The position numbers and the translations under genes were made by a program. Positions 33,238-44,004 of a DNA stretch of 64,000 nt are shown here, piece after piece. The notes under the pieces were generated by a model. It was not told where the DNA came from. It did not search any database and saw nothing but the letters and a program-made list of their open reading frames with translations. The stretch's first letter is position 1, and the number at the start of each line of letters is the position of its first letter. This DNA comes from Rhipicephalus microplus (Eukaryota; Arthropoda; Arachnida; Ixodida; Ixodidae): positions 80,039,000-80,102,999 of the forward strand of contig NC_134700.1 in assembly GCF_043290135.1 (NCBI RefSeq), written 5' to 3'.

Positions 33238-34439
33238 GTTCTGCAGTGTAGTATGCAATGTAAATCGGCGATGTTCTTTAACAGCACTGTATCCGGCATT
33301 CGACGCCAGTCGTGAGAACCCGCTTGTAATTCCAGGCTTCAGTGTATTCGCTTTTGAAGTAAAAAGGCCGCCGACGCCTTGTGTTGTACCCAGCTGTATA
33401 CGTTTATTTGGTGACTGTCCTTTCGCTTTCTTTTACTATTTGCGTGTTTGTTTTAGTGTTCAACCTTGTTGGCACTGCGCGATAAAAGTGGAATGCACTG
33501 GACGCAATAAGATGTCCCAGTTTTGCGGTGGCTCACAGCATAAGTGAGCTTCACAACAAGAGCTGACTCAAAAGGGACAACATGAAGTGTTTTTTGTAGT
33601 TGTTGCGCGGCATTTTTAGGAGGTTGTTGCACTGACACTTACTTTAAGTGATACGCTTCCCCACTGTTTGACTTCTGTAATGAAATAGGTGTCAATCAAG
33701 ACTTTTTTAGGCTACGTCCGCAAAAGGACGCAGAGTGACCATTCGCATGGAGCGTTTTAAGGCGATTTGTTCACCGTTCGACCAGCGGCACTTATATAAA
33801 TAGTGTAATGGCCGCTGATTATACCTACCTCCATCATACGCAGCCAAATCCCTGAAATCCCTGAAGATTGATTACTTGTGTCACGCTGAGGCTGCCTGCT
33901 GCAACACCAGAAACAAAAGGAACAGCATCAGCAACAACACATTATCTTTTTACTCCACTGTGAAGCGGAACCGTGTCGTTGTACAGATTTAAACACACAA
34001 CTTAACAGAAGTACGCGCATACATTTTTATGCAGCGTTGGTTTTCATGTTCTCATGTTTCGTCTTCCCGCGTACGGCAGCCAACCAAGCAGTCGTTCTAC
34101 TTTGATAGCCAGCTTTCTCTCTTAACCTTTATCGTTATTTATCAATACATGTTTGAACCACCCCCCAGAGTTTGCAGCGTGAGTGGCCATGCTCTCGTGA
34201 ATGCGATCCTTCGTGCACGCCGCATCATCGGTAGAAACCTTACAGCCTCTCTTGTGGATCAGCTCAAAACAAGATCCCCTATTGTACACCCGGTGCCACT
34301 TACCGGAAATGAGTTTACACTCGTGGTCAGGTTTCACAGAGCGTCGTTCAGGGTTCTTTTTTGTTGACACACACGCGTCAAAGCGGTGCGTCGAAAGGAA
34401 ACCGCCTGAGTACCTTCAATACAAAATGCACGAAAGAGT

Positions 34440-34720
34440 GACCGCGATGTGTTTGCGGACAGCTGAAAGGGTGAACATTTCAGTGTCACATGTGCGACGT
34501 TTTCACAGGAACGCGCTGAGGTGTGAATTTATGTACATTTCTGATTTGCTGACCACGTGCCTCGAATCGATCCTGATGGCCAATGTCGTTAAGCGTGCTT
34601 GTTGCGTGCTGAAATGGCAGAAACGTGTTCGCTGCAGAAGTCTCTCCGTGCCTGCTGTGTCGGCAAAGGTTACGTGTGAATTCGTATTTCTTGCCTGTGA
34701 AGCGAGAAAAAGCCACACCT
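34440..34720 (+). pseudogene. possible C2H2 zinc-finger remnant
   Basis: Scattered plus-strand blocks such as FQCHMCDVFTGT (about 34483-34520) and CLLCRQR (about 34650) resemble degenerate finger half-repeats, and the spacing is roughly that of an eroded array. Stops interrupt every frame that shows these blocks. It is offered as a weak lead only. Confidence 0.2.
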
Positions 34721-36715
34721 TTTTTTTTTTTTTAACCTGTGGTCAGGCTTTGTGAAATGAAGTCTAGATAGACGAGACTTGAATACGCTGAAAGAACTTT
34801 TCTATCTCTTAACCTTCGTACTTTCCCACATTCTTGTCGCAGTAATATGGCGTGAACGACGTACGTTATGTCCATGGCAGAATATACCGGCGAATAGTGA
34901 TAGAAACGGGATCATCACCAAGGGATCTAAAATGCAGTCGACGAAAAGTGAAAGTTAGATGTGTGTTCGCAGGGATAAAACTACATCATTTCCTGCAGTG
35001 CAGGCTAAGCTGGAGATTATATAAAAAGGCCTTATTCCTTCAGGGGACTAAAACATGCGAAGCGTCTCGACGACAATTCCACGTCGCGCTATCCCTGACC
35101 CGAGTGTAACGTAAGAGATTTTCTGGGGTTCAGAAGGAGCCCCAAAATCAGGCGATTGGGGTCCTGTTCATTGCTTTTATTCCTCTCTTACTTTTTTTTC
35201 TTCCGACCAGGATCAGTTCGTCTTTCATTTCTTTGTTTCAATAATACGCGGTGTCCTTCTCTTTCCGCTGCTGAAGGGCACAACTAAGATAACCACGACT
35301 GACAGTCTGAATTGATGCCTTTGGTTGTATTAAAATATCAATGAAGTTTATATGATTGGTATGACGTAAGGACAAGTTGGCACACCGATAAAGTGCCAGC
35401 TACTCCATAGCTCTCTAGGATATTCGGCACAAAGCGGACACATTCCTCACACTAACAGAAGCAGCAATAAAACCTAACAATTAAAAACTGTCAAGCTGAT
35501 TTCTAGCGGTAAAACCATAACATGAAAAAAAAAGATCACTCAGGTACGCTGGTGAAACGTACAACTTCTCATAGTAACGTCGAAACATAAATGATGCGCT
35601 GCATGTCTAATAGAGAATTGAAGCAGCACCTAATAATAAAGGTATGTCCATAATACAATTGATAATGAAGCTAATATCACTGAGATGCCACACGTGTGCA
35701 CTTTTCTAGTCTTTTTTTTTCTTTCTGTCAGATGTTTCGCTTTCAGCTACTCACAGCCTCTACCGCCACTTTATGACTACACATTTCACGAATTTCGCTG
35801 AGTGCATGTCGTCACCATCCATTAGCATTGTGTGTGGTTTACGTGCTAAGTATGAATACCCAACGACTCGTGTAATTAGCATACAATCTCAAAAGAAATA
35901 TATGAGTTAGAACACGAGAATAATGAACGGGCCAGCAGTACCACGTGCATTTGCTTTCCTCATTAGCTTTCCGGCAGCCTGAACACTTTTTCGGTATAAC
36001 GAGTGAGTGTTGAATCGAGTTAACGTCAAAATACAAATAGAAAGAAGAAAACCATCATCGCATGCACTTGAGGTGGAATAAATTCGAGAAAGCACAGTCA
36101 GTGGGCTTTTATAGTTCATTTCCGTTCACGATTATGCGCGTGCACGGTAAAAGGGTCCGTCTCTGATCCGCATGACGTAATTAGTGTAAGTGCATTCGCC
36201 CTTGTTTTGTTAAGTGCATTGTGGAACTAAGTTTCATTAAGGGGGTGAAAGAAAGGAGGTTTGGTCGAACCACACCTTAGCACGTCGAGTTGAAACCCCG
36301 CATGGGTGGGAAAATGCATGAAGGCATATTTCGTTCCCTGTAGATCTTCGTCGAGAGAAGTCCCCCGCCAATCATTTTTCCGCAGCTCTGTGCCGCTAAT
36401 TAAGGAGACGAGCTCTCTCGCTGGCTGTGGTCGAGCTTTAGGATTTCCGTTTCACGCGTCAGCGAACTCTCATTTTGGTCGAGGATACAAGCTCTTAGTG
36501 TGGAGAGCTGTAGCTTCGGCCTAGTGTTCTTACCTCGAAGTGAGCACCAGCTGTCGGTAGGTGTTAAGCCTGTTGCCGTGCAACACGATGCGAATCTACC
36601 ATGTCGGTTTATGTCACTGTACATCAGCAAAGGATTTCTCCTCAAACTGTACACTGTGAGGAGCTGCCGGTACGTGTTGAGCGTACAAACAGTGTCGATG
36701 AATATTATAGTATAT

Positions 36716-36811
36716 TGTCACGGGGTCGTGACGTGGCCGAAGACAGGAGACTATGTTGGGATTTAACTGTTTATTTGGGCGAACCTGTGCCCGGTAAACG
36801 GAAAATTTGAT
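36716..36811 (-). repeat. LTR-like end fragment (minus strand)
   Basis: Read on the minus strand this segment carries an AATAAA signal in CGCCCAAATAAACAG, then a GC-rich stretch, and ends in CACGACCCCGTGACA, a typical ...CA LTR terminus. The plus-strand start is TGTCACGGGG. No partner LTR or internal element part was found, so it may be a solo or truncated LTR. Confidence 0.35.
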
Positions 36812-37225
36812 TACAGTAGCAGCCTTGCACAGATAGCGTTCAAGAGAATTTCATTTCCGGATATATCTTACGCAGCTTATGTGCACACATAAAAATGGAC
36901 AATGGTGAACAATGCGTATGTGCAATGCAAGCTGTTATATACAGCGAAAGAACTTATAACGTATGCAGTGACGTACAATGCAAACATTGTACAACAAAGA
37001 CAGAACATTCATGACATCGAGATGATTAAACTTAAATGAACAGTAAGGCTATATGAACAAACAAGGTGAGGTCATTCACAGTGTAGCGTGATATTTTGCA
37101 TTCACCTGTGAGGACAATTTGCTCTCGCGCTCAAGAACAATATTGCACAAAAATACATGTTTCTAAAAAAGAAAAGAAAAATACACACTGTAATGTCACA
37201 GTGGTACAAGCTCTAGTCCACCTCC

Positions 37226-40200
37226 TCAATAAGGGAGGAAAGGCATGGACACTCTGTTGTTTTTTACAATAATAAATCGCATAGACCACCGTCGGAGGAA
37301 AGCCTCCTCTCCCAGCATGACTAGTTCTGCGTTAAGATGCATAAGCATTATGTTTCTTAGCCGATGTAGTAGGGGAAACATGGCTCTCTGGGGGCGTCCC
37401 CTCAGGCAGGCCAGTCCCCTTCGTTTCCATGAGACGAAGGCTCCGATAGCCATTAAGAGTATGACAAAGTTATTCCTGTGGCTAGACTTCCACTGCATAC
37501 TTGTTTGGAACATCCTGGTAACCATGCGCCAAAAGGTGCGCGCTACTATACATTCATGGAACGCATGGTTCAGTGTTTCGACGCGACCGCATTGCGGGCA
37601 TGTGGCGGAGGGCGCCACGCCCCACGCCGCAAGACGGTCGGCCGTTGGTAAAGCCCCCCATTCCCTCAGCCAGTTTAGGTAACGGACCTCGGAGGGGAGA
37701 GACGTGTTTGTAAGAGTCCAGCGTCTTTTCACCCAGCATTTCCGGCGTTGTTCTTCAGATAGGCTTCTAAATGCTATTAATTCGCTCATGGCGGTGGGGG
37801 ACATTTCCATAAGTTCTTGACCAGAAAAATCGTTTCGCCATTGTTGCAAAAATTTTATAACATGTGTGTAATACGCTGGTGGCTGCTCAGTAGGTGGTCC
37901 CGTGTCGTTTGCTAAACCAAAAAGTCTTCTAGGGGTTCCTAGCAGATACACTACAAGTTGCCTGCCTCGATACGATGAGTTCTCTAAGAGTGCCCAGGTG
38001 TTTTTGAGAGCCAACATGCGGCACATTACATCAAGGTTGGGTACACTAAGCCCTCCCCATTTTACTGGTAGGCGGACCAAGGCTCTGGCAACAGCTTCGG
38101 CGTGGCCATCCCAAAAAAAGGAGCCGCACGCAGTAGCCACTCTCAGCAAAACCCGTCGAGGTGGTCGGGCAATTCTGGCTACATAAAGCAGTGGCGCTGT
38201 TATGCTGGATTTAATTAGATAAGCTCTTCAGTAAAAGGTAGTTGAAACGTTCTGGCGACTTCAATGCGTCTGTCCACTTTGTGTTGGATTTCTTTCCATG
38301 TGGTGTGGGCTACTTCACCAGTCGAAAGGAAAGTTACACCTAAGACTTTAACGCCTTGGACGATTTTGACGCCATAAGGGAACTCTTCAATGTGCATCCC
38401 AAAGCACAATGCCTTGCTTTTTCCGGGATTAAGACGGGCTGCCGACAGGTAACTATACGTGTGGAATATTCGCAGAAAGGCTCTGTAGCTATCTATGTTC
38501 CGAATAAACAACGAGATGTCATCGGCGTATGCCGCTACTTTCACTTCGCCCAAGCCTGGAAGAGGGAAACCACGTATCGAAGTACATTTCTGGATTTGTT
38601 TCAATAATGGATCTATGCATAATACAAAGAGAATTGCGGAGAGGGGACAGCCTTGTCGAATGCCCCTACTTACTGCAATAGGTTCAGATGTATAGCCATT
38701 CACTACTAATGACGTTTCTAAGTCTGTGTAGAGTAAACGGAGGGTGTCGGTTAAATATGCTGGGAAGCCATAACACTGGAGCACAGCGAAGAGATAGTTC
38801 CATTCTACGCGATCAAAAGCTTTTTCCTGGTCCAAGGAAACAAAAACACCAGATATTTGTGTTCTTGTAGCGTACGTGAATAGATCTCGAGTCAGCGCAA
38901 GCGAGGTATAGATCGTACGACCTGGGACACAGCATGTTTGTATGTCGCTTACTATTTCTGGTAGAATGATTGTTATGCGGTTTGCAAGGATGGCTGTCAA
39001 TATCCTATAATCCGAGTTAAGTAGGGAAATGGGCCTCCACGCCCTTGGGTCGGACGGCTTTCGCTCGCTTTTAAGCAAGAGTATAACTCTGCTCTCACGA
39101 AACGTATTCGGTCTGATTCCGTCAGCAAGAAGCCCATTCAGCATTGTGAAAAGGTGGTCTTGTATTGTTTCAAGGAAGCTTTTGTGGAAACTCAAAGGTA
39201 TCCCGTCAGGGCCGGCGGCGGCGTTTGCGTTCATGTGCTGAAGCACAAAGCGTAATTCATCCAGCGTAACTGGGCTGCACAGACCATCGCGGAGCTCCTC
39301 CGGTACGCGGGAAATTCCCGCGCAAAACTCGTTAACTATGGTGGTGTAGTTCACGTCGCTCGCGTTCTCCGCCCTGAAAAGATTCGAAAAATGTGTTTCA
39401 AAGACCCTCATTATGTCTTCTGCTCGTGTAGACTGTTCGCCGTTCGGCAACTGAACGAAAGGGACATGCATTTGGTCACCCAAGGAGCCGTTGCGAACAT
39501 TTCGAAGAACAGCTGGATCTGAAACTGGTCGTCCGTTGATAAAAGACTGCGCAGCCATGCGCGAACTAAGACGTAGCAAAAGTTCGTACCGCGCCTTTAA
39601 CTGATCGAGATAGCCGTGCATTGCGAACGTCAGCGTCTCGCCTCTGCGTACAATGCGCGCTTTTCGTAGCGTGTCGTTTATCTCTGTCGCCAGGCGCGCT
39701 TTCCTTTCGCGCCCCGTTTTGATAAGCTCGGCGCGCCAACTGAGTTTCAATGCGTCCCAGCTGTGGGGTTCAGGCGGCCTATCGCACGCTTGCTCTAGTA
39801 CATTGCGCAGTAATGCTACGCTTTCCGCGTCGTGCACGAGTGTGGTGTCCGTTTTCCAATGGTTTCTAAATGTAGTGGGTTACTCAGAGAAAAGTTTTAC
39901 AGACACTGGAAAGTAGTCTGTAATGCATGGAACGTCCGGTGGGAAATGTATGACCTCGCAACTAAGGACATTAGGGGCTAGCACTTCTGAAAAATAGTAG
40001 CAGTCTAGCCGGGTCATGTTGGGACCCCGTTGCCAGGTTGCAACGAAGTCATTCCCGTGAGTGTCGACCCACGCATCCCCGAGCATTAAATTGCGGATGA
40101 GTTGTCGCAATGCGCTAACTCCGCTATATTGTCTGCTTTGTCTGCGTCCACGCGCATCTCTGTCGGTGTCCTCAACACAGTTGAAATCTCCAACTAAGAA

Positions 40201-40615
40201 AGTGGGGTAGCTGTCAAACATAAATGAGTCGAGTGAACTGAAAAAATCGACCGTGCCCCCACGTTGAGCTGGGGCATATATTACGAGCGCCCTTACTCGT
40301 CTGCCGTGGGGGTCAAAGTCTACTGCTAGTGTGCGGCCGTCAAAACCATAAACACAGTGTGCTCTTCGACGTAACGCTGGTGTCAAGAAAACAACTCCGA
40401 CTCCGCTCATCTTTGAATCAGTCAGCGAAAAAAAAAAAGGCTTCGACTCCAAAATGTGAACAAAAGGATTGCACATCCAAAGGGGTTCTAAAATTACATT
40501 CCTGTAGGAAGAGGATATCGACATGACGTGACCTTGTGAAATGCATGACTTCTCTCTGCTTATCTTGGCGTCTGAAACCCCTGACGTTTAAGGAGAGAAA
40601 ATGCACCGTAGCCAT
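37226..40615 (-). pseudogene. Tx1/L1-like LINE ORF2: endonuclease-RT, three lesions
   Basis: Starts at the minus-strand ATG at 40615 (MATVHFLSLNVRGF). The endonuclease runs to 39880 with ILFLQECNF and FLVGDFNCV. A poly-A homopolymer at about 40428-40438 shifts the frame. A TAA at 39880-39882 follows the end of the endonuclease domain; beyond it the frame continues into the RT, whose catalytic YADD is intact. Near 38200 a small indel shifts frame again, and the C-terminal part (to 37226) contains CPQCGRVETLNHAFHEC. The usual endonuclease signature S-D-H reads TDY here, and a TRLDCYYF block replaces the usual R, so catalysis would probably fail even without the lesions. Confidence 0.85.
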
Positions 40616-40695
40616 TTTGAAGAACGGAGAGCGCGCGCAAACTTCAGAAAAACCCCTTGCAGAGGGTGGGGCGGGCGCTCAATTAGTGAACATGA

Positions 40696-42015
40696 CTAAA
40701 GAGAGAAATGCTCAGACGTCGTCAGAGCATTAGCGAATTTTTGGGGCTTACTACTGTCCGTGCAGCCCTCGGAGTCCGTGGTTGGTCGGTGGGCTCGTTT
40801 GGTGGCTAAACGGTCTATTTCCATGGCGCTGGCACTGACCCTCGCACCGGCGGCAGCACCTGTAATCTGGAAAATGGGGTTTGACAGGCTCAGTTTGCGG
40901 GTCTGAGCCGAGTACTTGCTGGCGTGGGTGCTCGCCGTTGTCGGTGGCATAATCACTGTTGTGGTCTTGTCTGGGCCGATGATCGGAGCGTCTGCACGTC
41001 CAGTCGTTCGGGTGCCGCGTCCCATCGAAGCTCTCGGCGTCTCGGAGCTACTGGTGGGGCCAACTGTGTCAGAGCTGTAGCTCTCGTGGTTTCTGCTAAG
41101 TACGGGCACTCGGGCTTCGGCTTTGGATGAGCTGTGTTCTTCATAGGCGTCCGGCGAGAAGTCGCTGGTCTCGGACGGGTCGTGAAGGGTTGACGAGGCT
41201 TTCTCAGACAGGGGAGGCAGGTCTCCTGCCTCTTGTGGTTCAGCATGGGCGTCAGTGTCACTTGTGTCAGTGTCGCTCGCAGGCTCGAGTGCCGGATAAT
41301 CATCTTGCAATGCGGGCGTGAGATCGGTGCACGCTTGTTCTTCGGTTGCCGCTGCTGCAGCCGCTGCGAAGGAATTCGGACGTATGCAGTCAGCTGTTGC
41401 ATGGCTGCCCGAGCACTTGCGGCACGGTTCTGCGCATCCCTCTGTGGCATGTCCAAACACGTTGCAGCGCGTGCAACGGGGCGTGGCACAATCTTTGGCG
41501 ATGTGGCCAGTATTCCTGCACCTAGAGCACACTTTCTTGACACCCCGGTAGTCACACATAACATTGTAGTCTTGAACTGTCAGAAAGTTCGGTATTTGGC
41601 TTTTCATTTCTACTCGCGCCACACGGACACCTGTGCCTGCCCCAGGAAGGCCCTTGAACACTGGCTCGTGGATATGTTGCACGTTGCCGTAGGCGGAGAG
41701 AGCAGTCGCTAGGGCTGCATCGCCTACCCACAGCGGTACCCGGAAAGCTTTGACGTGGACTATTTCAGGACCTACGCTGACAAGTGGAACTGATTCGCCG
41801 TTCAAAAGAATGGCGCCCCGGCTCTTCAGCTTGGTGGCTGCATGGATGTTTGCGGCTGCGGCGCCGAACTTTGCACCTCCCATGTGCTGGAGGGACTTGA
41901 TGCCAGCTGGGCCGGTTACTGCTTCGAGGGCATCTATGATGTCGTCGACGGTGCTCCCCTCTGGAGCGCTGAAGTTAAAGCAATGAGCTTTCGGCGGTGA
42001 CGCTGCGAAAGCCAT
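40696..42015 (-). CDS. Tx1/L1-like LINE ORF1, zinc-knuckle RNA-binding protein (intact)
   Basis: An uninterrupted minus-strand frame of 439 residues from the ATG at 42015. It would bind element RNA and chaperone retrotransposition. Three consecutive Cys/His knuckles are visible: residues 163-176 (CSRCRNTGHIAKDC), 181-194 (CTRCNVFGHATEGC) and 198-210 (CRKCSGSHATADC; shorter spacing in the last). A Ser/Thr/Asp/Glu-rich, probably disordered C-terminal half follows with a seven-alanine run near residue 218. Its stop is 80 nt before the ORF2 ATG. The start overlaps the stop of a short upstream frame (TGATG at 42013-42017). Confidence 0.85.
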   Translation of the reverse strand: MAFAASPPKAHCFNFSAPEGSTVDDIIDALEAVTGPAGIKSLQHMGGAKFGAAAANIHAATKLKSRGAILLNGESVPLVSVGPEIVHVKAFRVPLWVGDAALATALSAYGNVQHIHEPVFKGLPGAGTGVRVARVEMKSQIPNFLTVQDYNVMCDYRGVKKVCSRCRNTGHIAKDCATPRCTRCNVFGHATEGCAEPCRKCSGSHATADCIRPNSFAAAAAAATEEQACTDLTPALQDDYPALEPASDTDTSDTDAHAEPQEAGDLPPLSEKASSTLHDPSETSDFSPDAYEEHSSSKAEARVPVLSRNHESYSSDTVGPTSSSETPRASMGRGTRTTGRADAPIIGPDKTTTVIMPPTTASTHASKYSAQTRKLSLSNPIFQITGAAAGARVSASAMEIDRLATKRAHRPTTDSEGCTDSSKPQKFANALTTSEHFSL

Positions 42016-42218
42016 CACACTTCCGTCCTGGCCTTGGCTCCCACGGCTTGCGCTGTGGTGCCCGGGCGTCGGCTCATGATGAAGGCCTGGACAGAGCCGA
42101 GGGGTTTTCCAGGGGTTCGCTTGATGCTCGATGAGATGGGGTCAACGACTGGCAGCGTGCCTGGCCGCGGGAATCCCGGCACCAGGTAAGCGGCGAACGG
42201 AGCGTCGGCCGTTGACAA
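42015..42218 (-). CDS. short upstream ORF overlapping the LINE ORF1 start
   Basis: A 67-codon minus-strand frame ending in a TGA whose last base is the first of the ORF1 ATG (TGATG). It is proline-rich (VPGFPRPGTLPVV) and similar in base use to ORF1. It may be an upstream ORF that feeds re-initiation, or the detached N-terminus of ORF1 after a frameshift. The sequence alone does not decide between these. Confidence 0.4.
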   Translation of the reverse strand: MSTADAPFAAYLVPGFPRPGTLPVVDPISSSIKRTPGKPLGSVQAFIMSRRPGTTAQAVGAKARTEV

Positions 42219-42330
42219 ACTACTGACAAGGCGAAGCGCGTCGGCATATATACTCTTGCCGTCGAATGTTTTAGCGTTATCGCTGGCGGTGGCGTAGGTT
42301 CCAGAATAATATGTACAGCTCGAAGAGTAG

Positions 42331-42908
42331 GCGTTATCTTATCGAAATGATCTACTACAGTCTGGAAGCTTCTCGAAAACTGCAGGCGCGGTTTGCGCTG
42401 AGAGTTGTGTAGTGTTTTGGGAGGAAAACAAAACTTGGGAAATTGAACGTGGCATTATTAGTATTATCCAGAGAGGGTAAACAAAAGTTGAAGACATAGG
42501 AAATAGGGGTAATGCATAATATTTTAAACAGTGCATCTAGCTTTTGAAGACGACGTACGAGATATTTCGCCTACTCCCAGCCTTTTCGTGGTTTTCTGGT
42601 GGAAGCATACGTGGAATATGTACGGTAGAGAAAATGGCGCACTCACATTCATTGTCTTATTTACGACAGCCCACTGAGTTGTGAATGTATTGAAAATTTC
42701 ACCCTTAAGTACAATAAAATACTATGAAGGCCTAAATTTTGATGCTTTCTATAAACTTCTTATTGCTATTGTAACAACATTCTCATGCTCTGAAGCATTA
42801 AGTACGGGCCAGTAATATAGCACGTTGTTGAATATAATAAATAATATTGACTAATTGCTGGTAACTCGTTTTGACACCGCCTTTCTTAAGAAGTTGTCTA
42901 AATGCAAC
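42331..42908. other. non-coding stretch
   Basis: No gene recognised; AT-rich sequence between the LINE and a SINE. Confidence 0.45.
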
Positions 42909-43107
42909 TACCCGCCGCGACGGTCTACTTGGCCCGACTGCTGACCAGCAGGTCACGGGATTGAATCCTGGCAGCGGTGGCTGCATTTTCGGTGAAAACT
43001 AAAATGCTTGAGGCCCTTGTACTTTGATTCGGGTGCACGTTAAAGAACCCCAGGGGGTCGAAACTCTACTACGACGTCTCTTATTTTCATAACGTGGTTT
43101 CGGGGCA
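42909..43107 (+). mobile_element. tRNA-derived SINE, plus strand, copy 7 (diverged)
   Basis: Head 'cccgccgcgacggtctacttgg' with internal deletion in the A-box region, B-box-like GATTGAATCCTGG, then the family body with GTGCACGTTAAAGAACCCCAG and the CGTGGTTTCGGGGC end block. The deletions in the head mean the Pol III promoter is probably lost. Confidence 0.8.
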
Positions 43108-43725
43108 ATATTATGTTATCTAAATTCAACTACGGCAGGCTTATATCGATCGCACAATACAGTCACATCGTGACAATCTGATGTCACCAGAGCGTAATCA
43201 TCAATCACTCGACAAACTTTTACAGCACTCACTCTGACCTACCCTGGCATAATTGAGTGGGCTTGGTGAACGCTGGTTGCAATTAAACTATCACCCCATT
43301 ACTAAACCAATATGCTAATATCAATGGAGAAGGGGTGGAGGTCTGTCAAATTGCAAGTGACGTTTCTCGAGAGCGACTACAGTTCGCGTTCGCGTCAGCC
43401 GGGGGCATCGTGATGGGGGACACTGCTTTGGCTTCGCAGAAACCTTAACTCTGAAACGGGCACCCTGAAAAAAAATGCCATTCCGCAGCACCACGAGTAA
43501 GCATCGTAAAAGGCAGCTGGCGTTTCATAAATCAATAACGTCGATCGTACTATAGCATGTGTTCAATAGGAAAACAAAATGCTGCAGAGCAATGCTCGCT
43601 TGCGGGCTCAGTGATGGGGAGCCACGGCGTTTTACTGGTTACCCTAATGAGCCACAATTAAATTACGCAAACAGTGGCTTCCCCTGTACACCACGTCGGC
43701 TTTGGCCGACTTGTGAGTCATATGC
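43108..43725. other. non-coding stretch, host side of the young Gypsy insertion
   Basis: No gene recognised. The ATAT at 43726-43729 is the left half of the Gypsy target duplication. A short GTCGGC-tttg-GCCGAC palindrome lies at about 43696-43711. Confidence 0.45.
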
Positions 43726-43729
43726 ATAT

Positions 43730-43866
43730 TGACACACCTCGATGGGCGCATGAAGAGGAAGAGGTAGAAGCGGTCTGGCTCACGAGCAGCTCGGTCGCCG
43801 GTTTCTGGCTCTGAGCTGTACCGATCTCAACCATTTTCCTGTAAATAAACGCGTTCCTTCGTCACA
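43730..43866 (+). repeat. 5' LTR of the 43.7-48.9 kb Gypsy element
   Basis: 137 bp, beginning TGACACACCTCG and ending CGTCACA. It contains an AATAAA signal close to the 3' end (CCTGTAAATAAACGCG). Confidence 0.95.
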
Positions 43867-43870
43867 GTTG

Positions 43871-43888
43871 TGGTGGAAGGTGCTGGGT
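43871..43888 (+). promoter_or_regulatory. probable tRNA primer-binding site
   Basis: TGGTGGAAGGTGCTGGG begins four bases after the 5' LTR. It starts with TGG, as expected for complementarity to a tRNA CCA end, and the older Gypsy element at 30.8 kb has a closely similar sequence in the same place. The tRNA was not identified. Confidence 0.55.
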
Positions 43889-44004
43889 AAGCCAGCTACT
43901 GTCAAGCGAGACCGGAGAGCAGCCGTCTACTAACGACGGAACCGCAAGAGCACGAGCTTCGCCGCAGCCGTCGACTAGCGGGCTTGCCACCACTACCTCA
44001 AGAT

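Larger units (their letters stand above)
32551..36715. other. mostly non-coding stretch with two weak coding hints
   Basis: No convincing gene. The two hints are listed separately at 32981-33237 and 34440-34720. A 15-nt T run (about 34721-34735) and scattered AT-rich sequence make up the rest. Confidence 0.45.
37200..42218 (-). mobile_element. Tx1/L1-like LINE, nearly full length, minus strand
   Basis: Order on the minus strand: a short upstream ORF, ORF1 with three zinc knuckles, then ORF2 with endonuclease, RT and a C-terminal Cys/His motif. The RT blocks (AAAGPDGIPLSFHKSF, LDQEKAFDRVEWNYLF, RQGCPLSAILFVLCIDPLL, AAYADDISLF) and C-terminal CPQCG...H...C point to the L1/Tx1 group. The 3' end is near 37200 or slightly beyond. 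ORF1 is intact; ORF2 has two frameshifts and one stop. No target duplication was found. Confidence 0.85.

Noticed and set aside
43984..44004. gag start at 43984
   Set aside because: The codon there is TTG; the first ATG in frame is at 44005 and fits the family better.
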